Below are positions 33,881 to 41,072 of a stretch of 41,072 bases of DNA, piece by piece. Positions within the stretch are counted from its first letter, which is position 1. Every line of letters starts with the position of its first letter. The position numbers and the translations under genes were made by a program. The stretch is from Planctomycetia bacterium (lineage in GTDB: Bacteria; Planctomycetota; MHYJ01; WSZJ01): positions 1-41,072 of the forward strand of contig JADLHC010000165.1 in assembly GCA_020849035.1 (NCBI GenBank), given 5' to 3'. A model generated the notes under the pieces. It had not been told where the DNA came from, did no database searches, and saw nothing but the letters and a program-made list of their open reading frames with translations.

Positions 33881-34888
33881 ATGCGCGCCTTCGCGCCTGG
33901 CCGCGTGAACCTGATCGGCGAGCACGTGGACTACTCGGGCGGACCCGTGTTGCCGTTTCCGCTTCCGGGGATCGGGACGACGGTGACGGGGAGGCGCGCC
34001 GCGGGGGTGCGCGCCCGGAGCGCCGGGTTCCGTGGCGAGTCGCGGCTGGAAGCCGGGGCGCGCGGGGGGGGGTGGGGACGGGCGCTCGCCGCGGCATGGG
34101 AGGAGTTGAGGCGCGTGCGGCCCGGAGTCGGCGGATGGCGCGGGAGGATCTCGGGAAACCTGCCCGTCGGCGCGGGGCTGTCCTCCTCGGCGTCGCTGCT
34201 CGTCGCGGCCCTGCGCCTCTGGAACGGCCTCTATCGGCTCCGGCTGCGGCCCGCGGAGATTGCAAGGCTGGCGTGGGACGCGGAAACGCGCGGCCTGGGG
34301 AAGCCCGTGGGGCCGATGGACCCCTTCGCAATCGCGCTGGGGGCGCCGGGAAGCGCGCTGCTTTTCGACTGCGCGCGGCTGCGCGGGCGGCGGCTGCCGC
34401 TTCCGCCGGCCTTCGTCGTGGTGTTTTACTCGGGGGTGTCGCGGGCGCTGGCGCGGAGCGCCTACGGGCAGCGGCGAGCGGAGTGCGAGCGGGCGGCGCG
34501 GCGGCTCGGGGTTGCGCGGCTGGCGGACGCACGGGCGGCGGACATCGCCCGGCTGCGCGGGCTGGAGCGGCGCCGGGCGCGGCACGTGGTGACGGAGTGC
34601 GCGCGGGTCCGGGCGGCGGCGCGGGCGCTGCGGCGTCGCGACCTCGCCGCGCTCGGACGCCTCGTGCACGCTTCCCACGCCTCGCTTCGGGACGACTTCG
34701 AGGTTTCCCTTCCCGCCGTGGACCGGCAGGTGGAGGAGGCGCTCGCGGCGGGGGCGCTCGGGGCCCGCATGGTCGGCGGCGGCTTCGGCGGCGCCATCCT
34801 CGCGGTCTGGCGCGCCGGCGACCCGCGCGGGCCCGCGTTCGCCCGGCGTCCCCGAGTCCTCTGGGCCGGGGACTGGCGCCGCGGTTGA
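33881..34888 (+). CDS. galK: galactokinase-type GHMP sugar kinase
   Basis: The 335-residue enzyme begins with the galactokinase signature GRVNLIGEHVDYSGG (R8, E14, H15, D17 for sugar and catalysis). The GHMP ATP loop is GNLPVGAGLSSSAS (93-106). The catalytic Asp is probably D147 in VGPMDPFAIALG, where the usual DQ reads DP. The C-terminal motif is GARMVGGGFGGAILAV. It should phosphorylate galactose or a related sugar at C1. It is shorter than most GalK (about 380 residues) and very Arg-rich. No other Leloir gene is nearby, so the sugar is uncertain. Confidence 0.82.
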   Translation: MRAFAPGRVNLIGEHVDYSGGPVLPFPLPGIGTTVTGRRAAGVRARSAGFRGESRLEAGARGGGWGRALAAAWEELRRVRPGVGGWRGRISGNLPVGAGLSSSASLLVAALRLWNGLYRLRLRPAEIARLAWDAETRGLGKPVGPMDPFAIALGAPGSALLFDCARLRGRRLPLPPAFVVVFYSGVSRALARSAYGQRRAECERAARRLGVARLADARAADIARLRGLERRRARHVVTECARVRAAARALRRRDLAALGRLVHASHASLRDDFEVSLPAVDRQVEEALAAGALGARMVGGGFGGAILAVWRAGDPRGPAFARRPRVLWAGDWRRG

Positions 34889-34914
34889 CACGCCCTGCGC
34901 GCCCCGCCTAACCT
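34885..34914 (+). promoter_or_regulatory. candidate promoter of the VOC gene with perfect TTGACA
   Basis: TTGACA (34885-34890) overlaps the stop of the galactokinase gene. An 18-base spacer leads to TAACCT (34909-34914), 29 bases before ATG 34944. Confidence 0.45.
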
Positions 34915-34943
34915 CCGCGGCAACCCCTTCGCGAGGTGCCGCC

Positions 34944-35330
34944 ATGGCTGTCCGGAAGACGACTGGCCGCAGGACCGCCCCCGGGTCTTTCCTGCCGCGC
35001 GACGTCGGCCACGTGATCGTCTACGTGAAGAACATGAAGAAGGCGCTCGCGTTCTACCGCGACACCCTCGGCTTCCCCTGCCTCTACGCCAGCGACTTCT
35101 GGACCGAGTTCCGCACCGGCGGCGCGACGTTCGCCCTCCACCATGCCGACGACGCGAAGCCGCGCGACACCGGGATCTCGTTCAACGTCGGCAACGTGGA
35201 CGACACGGTCAAGGCGCTGAAGCGCCGCGGCGTGAAGATCGTCCGGCCCGCCGCGGCCGTGAGCGACGACATCCGGTGCGCCTCGTTCGCCGACCCCGAG
35301 GGGAACGTCCTGGGAGTTTCCGGACGATAG
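34944..35330 (+). CDS. VOC-family (glyoxalase/dioxygenase-like) protein
   Basis: The 128-residue protein has the paired beta-alpha-beta-beta-beta layout of the vicinal oxygen chelate superfamily (VGHVIVYVKNMKKALAFYRDTLGF and a second half ending FADPEGNVLGV). Possible metal ligands are H23, H66 or H67, and E119. Its reaction could be isomerisation, antibiotic modification or ring cleavage; nothing nearby decides. GAGGTG five bases before ATG 34944 supports the start. It appears to be transcribed alone. Confidence 0.85.
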   Translation: MAVRKTTGRRTAPGSFLPRDVGHVIVYVKNMKKALAFYRDTLGFPCLYASDFWTEFRTGGATFALHHADDAKPRDTGISFNVGNVDDTVKALKRRGVKIVRPAAAVSDDIRCASFADPEGNVLGVSGR

Positions 35331-35341
35331 CCGGGCCCCCG

Positions 35342-35370
35342 TAGACGGTCCCGGGCGGGTCCATTAGCAT
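35342..35370 (+). promoter_or_regulatory. candidate promoter giving a leaderless exporter transcript
   Basis: TAGACG (35342-35347), a 17-base spacer and TAGCAT (35365-35370) match sigma-70 elements moderately well. The predicted transcription start is within a few bases of ATG 35379, which has no ribosome-binding site. Confidence 0.45.
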
Positions 35371-35378
35371 CGTTTCCC

Positions 35379-36818
35379 ATGCCCGAGCCCGCTTCCGCTT
35401 CCGCCGACCTCGGACGCCTGGCCATCCGCCGCGACGACGACGACGCGCGCGCCGGCGGTCCGTTCCCGAAGCTCGCTGCGGCCGTCGCGGCCCTCGCCCT
35501 CCTCGGCGCCGGCGGATGGGCGGCCTGGACAAACCTCCTCAAGCCGCTCCCGTCCGTCCGCGTCTTCCGGGTTCCGGCGACGGCGTCCGGGCCGAAGACC
35601 CTGGATGCGAGCGGGTACCTGGTCCCGCAGAGGCGCGCGGAAGTCGCGACGAAAGTCGCGGGTGTCATCGCGAAGGTGTTCGTGGAGGAGGGAGACTCGG
35701 TGACGGAGCAGCAGCCGCTCGCCCAGCTCGCCGACGACGCGGAGCAGGCGCAGAAGAAGGAGGCGGAGGTCGCGGTCCGCGAGGCGAAGGCGCTGCAGGT
35801 GTCGGCCTGGAAGGGCAGGGAGGAGGCGGTTGCGCAGGTGGAGTGGGCGCGGAAGGCGGTGGAGGAGGCGGAGGCGGCGTGCCCGGGCGCGGCGAAGGCC
35901 GTGGAGGAGGCGGTGGCCCGGCGCGACGAGGCGCGGAAGGACTGGGAGCGGAAGAAGAACCTCTTCGAGTCGAAGGACATCGGGGAGGGGGAGCGGGACG
36001 CGGCGGAGGCTGCGTGGAAGGCCGCGGAGGCGCGTCACGGGCAGGCGGAGTCGAACCTCACGGCGGCCGAGGCGCGCGTGCGGCAGGCGAAGGCGAACGT
36101 CTTCGCGGCGGAGGCGGCGGTGGCCACGGCGACGGCGTCCGCCGAGGCTGCGGACGCGCGGACCGAGGCGGCCGAGGCGCGGCTCCGACAGGCCGAGATC
36201 CGCGTCGAGGAGATGACGATCCGCTCGCCGATCGCAGGACGCGTGACCGCCCGCAAGGTGCATCCCGGCGAGGCCGCCTCCCCTGCCGGCATCGTCACCG
36301 GCACCCGCGGCGGAGCCCTCTTCACTGTCGCCGACTTCTCCACCCTCGAAGCCGAGGTGGACGTGAACGAATCGCGCCTGTCGGAACTGCGCGAAGGCCA
36401 GCCGGCGCGCGTGGCGGTGGACGCGGTTCCCTCGAAGCGCTACCGGGGGGAGCTGCGCCAGATCGTGCCGACGGCGGACCGCCAGCGGGCGGTCGTCAAG
36501 GTCCGGGTCCGGCTACTCGACGCCGACGCGTCGCTGATGCCCGAGATGGCGCTCCGAGTCTCGTTTCTCCAGGACGGCGCGGCGCCGGTCGAGTCGGCGG
36601 CTGTTCTGATCCCGCGAGAGGCGGTCGTCCGCAGCGGCGGCGCGACGGCGGTCTGGATCGTAGCGGACGGCAAGGCCAGCCGGCGCGACGTGGAGCTGGG
36701 CGCGGAGAAGGACGGCAAGGTGGAAGTGAAGCGCGGGATCTCGGGCGGCGACGCCGTCGTGACGGGCAACGACGTCCCGCTGGCCGAAGGAATGAAGGTC
36801 AAGGTGGAGGAGAAATGA
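35379..36818 (+). CDS. MacA/HlyD-type membrane fusion protein
   Basis: The 479-residue periplasmic adaptor has an N-terminal membrane anchor (about residues 29-47). It has a lipoyl half (ASGYLVPQRRAEVATKVAG), a long Ala/Glu-rich helical hairpin (about 115-275) and the second lipoyl half (MTIRSPIAGRVTARKVHPGE). Beta-barrel and membrane-proximal domains complete it (VDAVPSKRYRGELRQI, LIPREAVVRSGG). It would connect the ABC components encoded downstream to the periplasm or outer membrane. It overlaps the ATPase gene as ATGA. Confidence 0.88.
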   Translation: MPEPASASADLGRLAIRRDDDDARAGGPFPKLAAAVAALALLGAGGWAAWTNLLKPLPSVRVFRVPATASGPKTLDASGYLVPQRRAEVATKVAGVIAKVFVEEGDSVTEQQPLAQLADDAEQAQKKEAEVAVREAKALQVSAWKGREEAVAQVEWARKAVEEAEAACPGAAKAVEEAVARRDEARKDWERKKNLFESKDIGEGERDAAEAAWKAAEARHGQAESNLTAAEARVRQAKANVFAAEAAVATATASAEAADARTEAAEARLRQAEIRVEEMTIRSPIAGRVTARKVHPGEAASPAGIVTGTRGGALFTVADFSTLEAEVDVNESRLSELREGQPARVAVDAVPSKRYRGELRQIVPTADRQRAVVKVRVRLLDADASLMPEMALRVSFLQDGAAPVESAAVLIPREAVVRSGGATAVWIVADGKASRRDVELGAEKDGKVEVKRGISGGDAVVTGNDVPLAEGMKVKVEEK

Positions 36819-37501
36819 GCGACGTCCTCGTGGAAGTGGCCGGCGTGACGAAGGAGTACCGCCGGGACGACCAGGCGATCACCGTGCTGGAGCAGCTCTC
36901 GCTCACGATCCCGCGCGGGGACTTCCTCGCGCTCATGGGCCCCAGCGGCTCCGGCAAGACGACGCTGCTGAACCTGCTCGCCGGCATCGACCAGCCGACG
37001 GCGGGCCGCATCACCGTGGACAACAAGGTCATCACGGGCCTCGGCGAGGGGGCGCTCGCGAAATGGCGCTCGCGCACGACCGGGTTCATCTTCCAGCTCT
37101 ACAACCTCATTCCCGTCCTGACCGCGTACGAAAACGTCGAGCTTCCGCTCCTCCTCACGAGCCTCTCCCGCGCCGAGCGCCGCCAGCACGTCATGCACGC
37201 CCTCGACATCGTCGGCCTGGCCGACCGCGCAAAGCACTTCCCGCGCCAGCTCTCCGGCGGGCAGGAGCAGCGCGTCTCGATCGCGCGGGCGATCGTCGTG
37301 GACCCGCTGCTGCTGCTGGCGGACGAGCCGACGGGCGACCTCGACGCGAAATCGGCCGAGGAGATCCTGACGCTCCTCCAGCGGCTGAACCGCGAGTTCC
37401 GCAAGACCATCGTCATGGTCACGCACGACCCGAAGGCCGCGGCCCGCGCCTCGCGGACCCTGCACCTGGAGAAGGGGAAACTCGTCGAGGCGGCGGCGTA
37501 G
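36815..37501 (+). CDS. MacB/LolD-type ABC transporter ATPase
   Basis: The 228-residue ATPase has Walker [10 protein letters not shown]-loop [22 protein letters not shown], signature LSGGQEQR, Walker [14 protein letters not shown] and switch His VTHD. These are hallmarks of the MacB/LolD/FtsE group, which drives mechanotransmission rather than classical transport. GGAGGAG lies just before ATG 36815. The next permease begins on the base after its stop. Confidence 0.92.
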   Translation: MSDVLVEVAGVTKEYRRDDQAITVLEQLSLTIPRGDFLALMGPSGSGKTTLLNLLAGIDQPTAGRITVDNKVITGLGEGALAKWRSRTTGFIFQLYNLIPVLTAYENVELPLLLTSLSRAERRQHVMHALDIVGLADRAKHFPRQLSGGQEQRVSIARAIVVDPLLLLADEPTGDLDAKSAEEILTLLQRLNREFRKTIVMVTHDPKAAARASRTLHLEKGKLVEAAA

Positions 37502-38647
37502 ATGCTGCGGCTCATCTGGAAGAACGCCTGGCGGAGCAAGCGGCGCACGGTGCTCACCATCGCGTCCGTCGCGGTGTCGCTCTTCCTGCTGTCCACGATG
37601 CTCTGCTACCTGTCCTCGGGCGAGAAGCAGCTCGAGAATTCCGCCGGATCGCTGCGCGTCATCGCGCGCCATGCGACCTCGCTGACGTTCTTCCTCCCCG
37701 AGGCGCACGTCGCGAAGATGGCCACGGTGCCGCACGTGACGTCGGTGCAGGCGTGCGTCTGGTGGGGCGGGCAGATCGAGGGCATGGAGAACCAGATCTT
37801 CATGAGCACCATCGCCTCGGACCTCGACCCGCTCGAGACGATGTGGGACGACTACAGCTTCGGTCCCGGGGCGATGGACGCCCTGCGGGGCGAGCTCCGC
37901 GGCGCGGTCATCGCGGAGAGGCTCCTGGCCAAGCTGAAGGCCATGAAGGGCTGGGACATCGGGCAGACGATCCGGCTGCACTCGCCGATCTTCAAGCACG
38001 ACATCGAGCTGAAGCTGGTGGGGACGTGCAAGGGGCCTGACGAGAGCATCCTGCTGTTCCGGCGGGACTACCTGGAGAAGGTCCAGGACAACCCGGGGCG
38101 GGTGGGGTACTGCTGGCTGCGCGTGGACAAGGCCGAGAACATCCCCGGCGTCTGCCGCGACGTGGACGCGCTGTTCGCGAACAGCGACGCGGAGACGAAG
38201 ACGGAGACCGAGAAGGCGTTCATGGCGACGTTCATGTCCATGATGGGGAACATCAAGGACCTCGTCGTGAACATCGGGCTGGCGATCGTGGTGACGATCC
38301 TCCTGGTCGCCGCGAACACGATGGCGATGGTGGCGCGCGAGCGGACGACGGAGCACGCGGTCATGCGGTGCCTCGGCTTCAGCCAGGGAGCCATCGCGTT
38401 CATCTTCGTCGCCGAGAGCGTGCTCATCAGCCTGCTCGGGGCGGCGGTCGGCGTCGGCCTCGCGGCCGCGCTCTACACCCCGGGCCGGTACGACCTCGGC
38501 GGCTTCGCCCCGTTCTTCCACATGACTCCCGCGACGACGGGGATCGGCCTCGGAATCGCCCTCGGCGTGGGCATCGTCGCCGGCGCCGTCCCCGCAGTCG
38601 CCGCCGCCCGCCGCTCGATCGTCGACGGGCTGAGGAGGGTCGACTAG
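37502..38647 (+). CDS. FtsX/MacB-type permease 1
   Basis: The 381-residue protein has one N-terminal membrane helix (about 17-37), a periplasmic domain of about 220 residues and three C-terminal helices ([36 protein letters not shown] and the last around [15 protein letters not shown]). The conserved FtsX/MacB block [19 protein letters not shown] is present. It begins directly after the ATPase stop. It probably pairs with the second, different permease rather than forming a homodimer. Confidence 0.88.
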   Translation: MLRLIWKNAWRSKRRTVLTIASVAVSLFLLSTMLCYLSSGEKQLENSAGSLRVIARHATSLTFFLPEAHVAKMATVPHVTSVQACVWWGGQIEGMENQIFMSTIASDLDPLETMWDDYSFGPGAMDALRGELRGAVIAERLLAKLKAMKGWDIGQTIRLHSPIFKHDIELKLVGTCKGPDESILLFRRDYLEKVQDNPGRVGYCWLRVDKAENIPGVCRDVDALFANSDAETKTETEKAFMATFMSMMGNIKDLVVNIGLAIVVTILLVAANTMAMVARERTTEHAVMRCLGFSQGAIAFIFVAESVLISLLGAAVGVGLAAALYTPGRYDLGGFAPFFHMTPATTGIGLGIALGVGIVAGAVPAVAAARRSIVDGLRRVD

Positions 38648-39807
38648 TGGGCCTCATCCTCAAGTACAACATCCGCAACCTCTTCGTCCGCCGAGTCTCC
38701 ACCCTGATGACCCTGGCCGGCATCGCCATGGTCGTCGCCGTCTTCCTCGTCCTCATGGCCCTCGCGCAGGGCATCCTCTCCATCGGCGAGGTCACCGGCG
38801 ACCCGAACCAGGCGATCATCCTCCAGAAGGGCACGAACGCGGAGACGTCCAGCGGCATCCGGGACGAGGCCGCGGACCAGGTGGAGAACATCGCGGCGAT
38901 CCCCCGCGACGCCGCCGGGCCCGTCGTCTCGCGCGACCTCTTCATCGTCATCATGCTCACGCGCATCGGCGGCGGATCACCCGTCAACGTCGTCGTCCGT
39001 GGCGTCACGCCCCGCGCGTTCGACGTCCACGCCGAGGTCAGGGTGGACGGAGGGCGCCGCCCGAAAGGCAACGAGATCGTCGTCGGCCGCGCCATCGCCT
39101 CCCGCTTCGAGAAGCTCGGCGTCGGCGACAAGGTGCGCTTCGGCCGCCGCGACTGGACCGTCGTCGGCCACTTCGACGCGGGCGGCGCCTCGTGGGAGTC
39201 GGAGATCTGGGCGGACCTCACGGAACTCCAGGCCGACGCGCGCCGCGGGAACTCCGTCAGCTCGCTCTACGTCCGCCTCAACAGACCGGAGGACCTCGGC
39301 ACGATCAACGACGCCCTCGCCGCCGTCTCGGACACGAAGGAACTCAAGGCCATGTCCGTCCGGGACTACTTCGCGGGCCAGACCGGCACCGCCCGCGCGC
39401 TCCAGGTCGTCGGCGGCTTCATCACCTTCCTCCTCTCCCTCGGCGCAGGCCTCGGCGCCATGAACACCATGTACGCCGCCATCGGCAACCGCGCCCGCGA
39501 GATCGGTACCCTCCGCGCCCTCGGCTTCGGTCGCTTCGTCATCCTCGCCTCCTTCCTCTTCGAGTCCGCCCTCATCGGCCTCGCCGGCGGACTCCTCGGC
39601 TGCCTCATCGCCCTCCCCGTCAACGGCCTCCAGACCGGCACCATGAACTGGGTCTCCTTCTCAGAGTCCGCCTTCCGCTTCCAGATCACCCCCCTCATGC
39701 TCGCCTTCGGCCTCGCCATCGGCGGATTCGTCGGCGCCCTCGGCGGCTTCCTCCCCGCCCTCGCCGCCGCGCGACGCCCCATCCTCGCCAGCCTCCGGGC
39801 GACCTGA
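38647..39807 (+). CDS. FtsX/MacB-type permease 2
   Basis: The 386-residue permease starts at GTG 38647, overlapping the previous stop by one base (TAGTG). It has the same four-helix layout, with the block GNRAREIGTLRALGFGRFVI and a periplasmic MacB-like core domain (RGVTPRAFDVHAEVRVDGG, GNEIVVGRAIASRFEKLGVG). It differs clearly from the first permease. Two bases separate it from the flavin enzyme gene, so that enzyme is translated from the same message. Confidence 0.88.
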   Translation: MGLILKYNIRNLFVRRVSTLMTLAGIAMVVAVFLVLMALAQGILSIGEVTGDPNQAIILQKGTNAETSSGIRDEAADQVENIAAIPRDAAGPVVSRDLFIVIMLTRIGGGSPVNVVVRGVTPRAFDVHAEVRVDGGRRPKGNEIVVGRAIASRFEKLGVGDKVRFGRRDWTVVGHFDAGGASWESEIWADLTELQADARRGNSVSSLYVRLNRPEDLGTINDALAAVSDTKELKAMSVRDYFAGQTGTARALQVVGGFITFLLSLGAGLGAMNTMYAAIGNRAREIGTLRALGFGRFVILASFLFESALIGLAGGLLGCLIALPVNGLQTGTMNWVSFSESAFRFQITPLMLAFGLAIGGFVGALGGFLPALAAARRPILASLRAT

Positions 39808-39809
39808 CC

Positions 39810-41072
39810 GTGCGCGACTGCATCGTCATCGGCGGCGGGCCGGCGGGAAGCGCCGCGGCGGCGGTGCTGGGCAGGGCGGGCCGGGACGCGCTTGTGCTCG
39901 AGGCCGCGCGCTTCCCGCGTTTCCACGTCGGCGAGTCCATCGTCCCGGCGGCGACGTCGCTCTGGAAGTCCATCGGCCTCTGGGACAAGCTCCAGCCGAC
40001 GGCGTTTGCGCGGAAGGGCGGCGCGGACTTCCTGATCGCCGACGGGTCGAAGGAGACGAAATTCTGGTTCGCGCGGTACCTCGACGAGAGCTTCCACCGC
40101 GTGCTGCAGGTCGACCGCGCGCAGTTCGACCGGATCGCGCTCGACCACGCGAAGAGCTGCGGCGCGGAGGTCCTCGAGGGGTGCCGGGTGACGGACGTCG
40201 CATTCCTGAGACCCGGCGTCGAGGTGACGTGGAAGGACGAGGCGGGTGCGGAGCGCCGCGAGCGGGCGAGGGCGCTGCTGGATTGTTCGGGGATGAAGTG
40301 CTTCCTGGCGAAGCGGCTCGGGTGGCGGAAGCCGGTCGACGGGATGACGAAGGTGGCGGTCTTCGCGCACTACTCGGACGTGCGGCTGCCGGAGGGGGAC
40401 CGCGCCGGGAACACGGAGATCGTCGCTGCCGCGGACGCGTGGTTCTGGCTGATCCCGATGACGATCGAGGCGGACGGGCGCAACACGACGAGCGTGGGAG
40501 TGGTGATCGACCGGGAGGTGCGCGACGCCTGGGGAGGCGACTCGCTCGCGCTGATGGAGCGCCTGTTCGACTCCTCGCCCGTCGTGCGCGAACGCCTCGC
40601 CGGCGCGATCCGCCTCACGCCGGCCCACGTCGAGGCCGACTTCTCCTACCGCTGCGAGCCCGGCTTCGGCGACTCCTTCTCCCTCGTCGGCGACGCCGCG
40701 GCTTTCCTCGACCCCATCTTCTCCACCGGCTTCTACCTCTCGCAGCGCCACGCCGTTCAGGCCGCCGGCGCCGTCGTCCGCGCCCTCGTCCGCCGCGACC
40801 GCGTCCGCGCCGCCGACCTGGCCCGCCCCGCGCGCAACCTCTTCCAGTCCGTCGACACCTACACCCGCTTCGTGCGCGCCTTCTACACCCAGCCCTGGTA
40901 CGACGTCTTCCTCGCCGACACGGACAGCCCGCGGATCCGCAAGGCCGTGGTGCGAGTCCTGGCCGGCGACGTCGCGGGGATGAACTTCTGGCTGCGGATG
41001 TTCTTCTTCGTCATCTGGGCGCAGAAGAAGTGGGGGATCGTGCCCCCGGTGCCGCGGCCGTCGCTGGTGCCC
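39810..41072 (+). CDS. flavin-dependent halogenase-like oxidoreductase (partial)
   Basis: At least 421 residues are visible; the frame is open at the window end. GTG 39810 is two bases after the permease stop. The N-terminus holds the FAD-binding motif IGGGPAGSAAAAVLGRAG, followed by PRFHVGESIVPA. WFWLIP fits the WxWxIP motif of flavin-dependent halogenases. FLDPIFSTG fits the Fx.Px.Sx.G motif of the same group, preceded by LVGDAA for FAD binding. Related FAD monooxygenases and geranylgeranyl reductase-like enzymes share parts of this pattern, so halogenation is not proven. Coupling to an exporter operon suggests a role in making or modifying an exported metabolite. Confidence 0.78.
   Translation, partial: MRDCIVIGGGPAGSAAAAVLGRAGRDALVLEAARFPRFHVGESIVPAATSLWKSIGLWDKLQPTAFARKGGADFLIADGSKETKFWFARYLDESFHRVLQVDRAQFDRIALDHAKSCGAEVLEGCRVTDVAFLRPGVEVTWKDEAGAERRERARALLDCSGMKCFLAKRLGWRKPVDGMTKVAVFAHYSDVRLPEGDRAGNTEIVAAADAWFWLIPMTIEADGRNTTSVGVVIDREVRDAWGGDSLALMERLFDSSPVVRERLAGAIRLTPAHVEADFSYRCEPGFGDSFSLVGDAAAFLDPIFSTGFYLSQRHAVQAAGAVVRALVRRDRVRAADLARPARNLFQSVDTYTRFVRAFYTQPWYDVFLADTDSPRIRKAVVRVLAGDVAGMNFWLRMFFFVIWAQKKWGIVPPVPRPSLVP

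Overview
This is a very GC-rich bacterial window with densely packed genes; no gap exceeds about 300 bases, the longest being 1156-1423. No rRNA, tRNA, CRISPR array or insertion sequence was seen. The gene content points to a Gram-negative-type, high-GC lineage, most plausibly Planctomycetota or a relative. The hints are FHA-anchored secreted-domain proteins, a Ser/Thr kinase with a DLG motif and a proline-rich tail, a HEAT-repeat/VWA protein with a W-x-x-WW segment, an S41 protease carrying HEAT repeats, and a UbiA enzyme of the kind seen with futalosine menaquinone synthesis. This placement is an inference; no marker gene is present.

Left part (1-13.7 kb, mostly + strand): the end of a membrane protein, an anchored SGNH/GDSL hydrolase, then three tandem paralogues of about 920-1000 residues. 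Each has a cytoplasmic FHA domain, one membrane helix, a long helical region and a C-terminal CAP (SCP/PR1) domain outside the cell. The third FHA domain has lost its phosphothreonine-binding residues. They are followed by a secreted HEAT/VWA protein with a strong terminator and by a Ser/Thr kinase, so a phospho-regulated envelope system is plausible. A convergent HEAT-PDZ-S41 protease closes this part.

Middle (16-25.2 kb): a UbiA prenyltransferase, a 70-residue unknown protein, an RlhA-type U32 protein, a zinc-ribbon/membrane/coiled-coil protein whose frame has no stop before its apparent terminator, a three-gene ABC-2 exporter on the minus strand, and an anchored protein with an LTxxQ motif.

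Right part (25.2-41.1 kb, + strand): a complete phosphate-starvation operon, pstS-pstC-pstA-pstB1-pstB2-phoU-phoB-phoR, with nearly every junction overlapping. It encodes two different PstB ATPases whose defects are complementary: PstB1 lacks the Q-loop Gln and switch His, while PstB2 has a degenerate signature motif. Together they could form an asymmetric heterodimer with one good ATP site, whereas PstB is normally a homodimer. After it come a metzincin-like secreted metalloprotease, a galactokinase-type GHMP kinase, a VOC protein, and a coupled operon of membrane-fusion protein, ATPase, two FtsX/MacB-type permeases and a flavin halogenase-like oxidoreductase that runs off the window.

Regulatory signals: a 12-base sequence, CCGTATACTCTC, is shared by the promoters of two unlinked genes. 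Two genes appear to be transcribed leaderless. There are strong hairpin terminators at 12005, 19707 and 25205.
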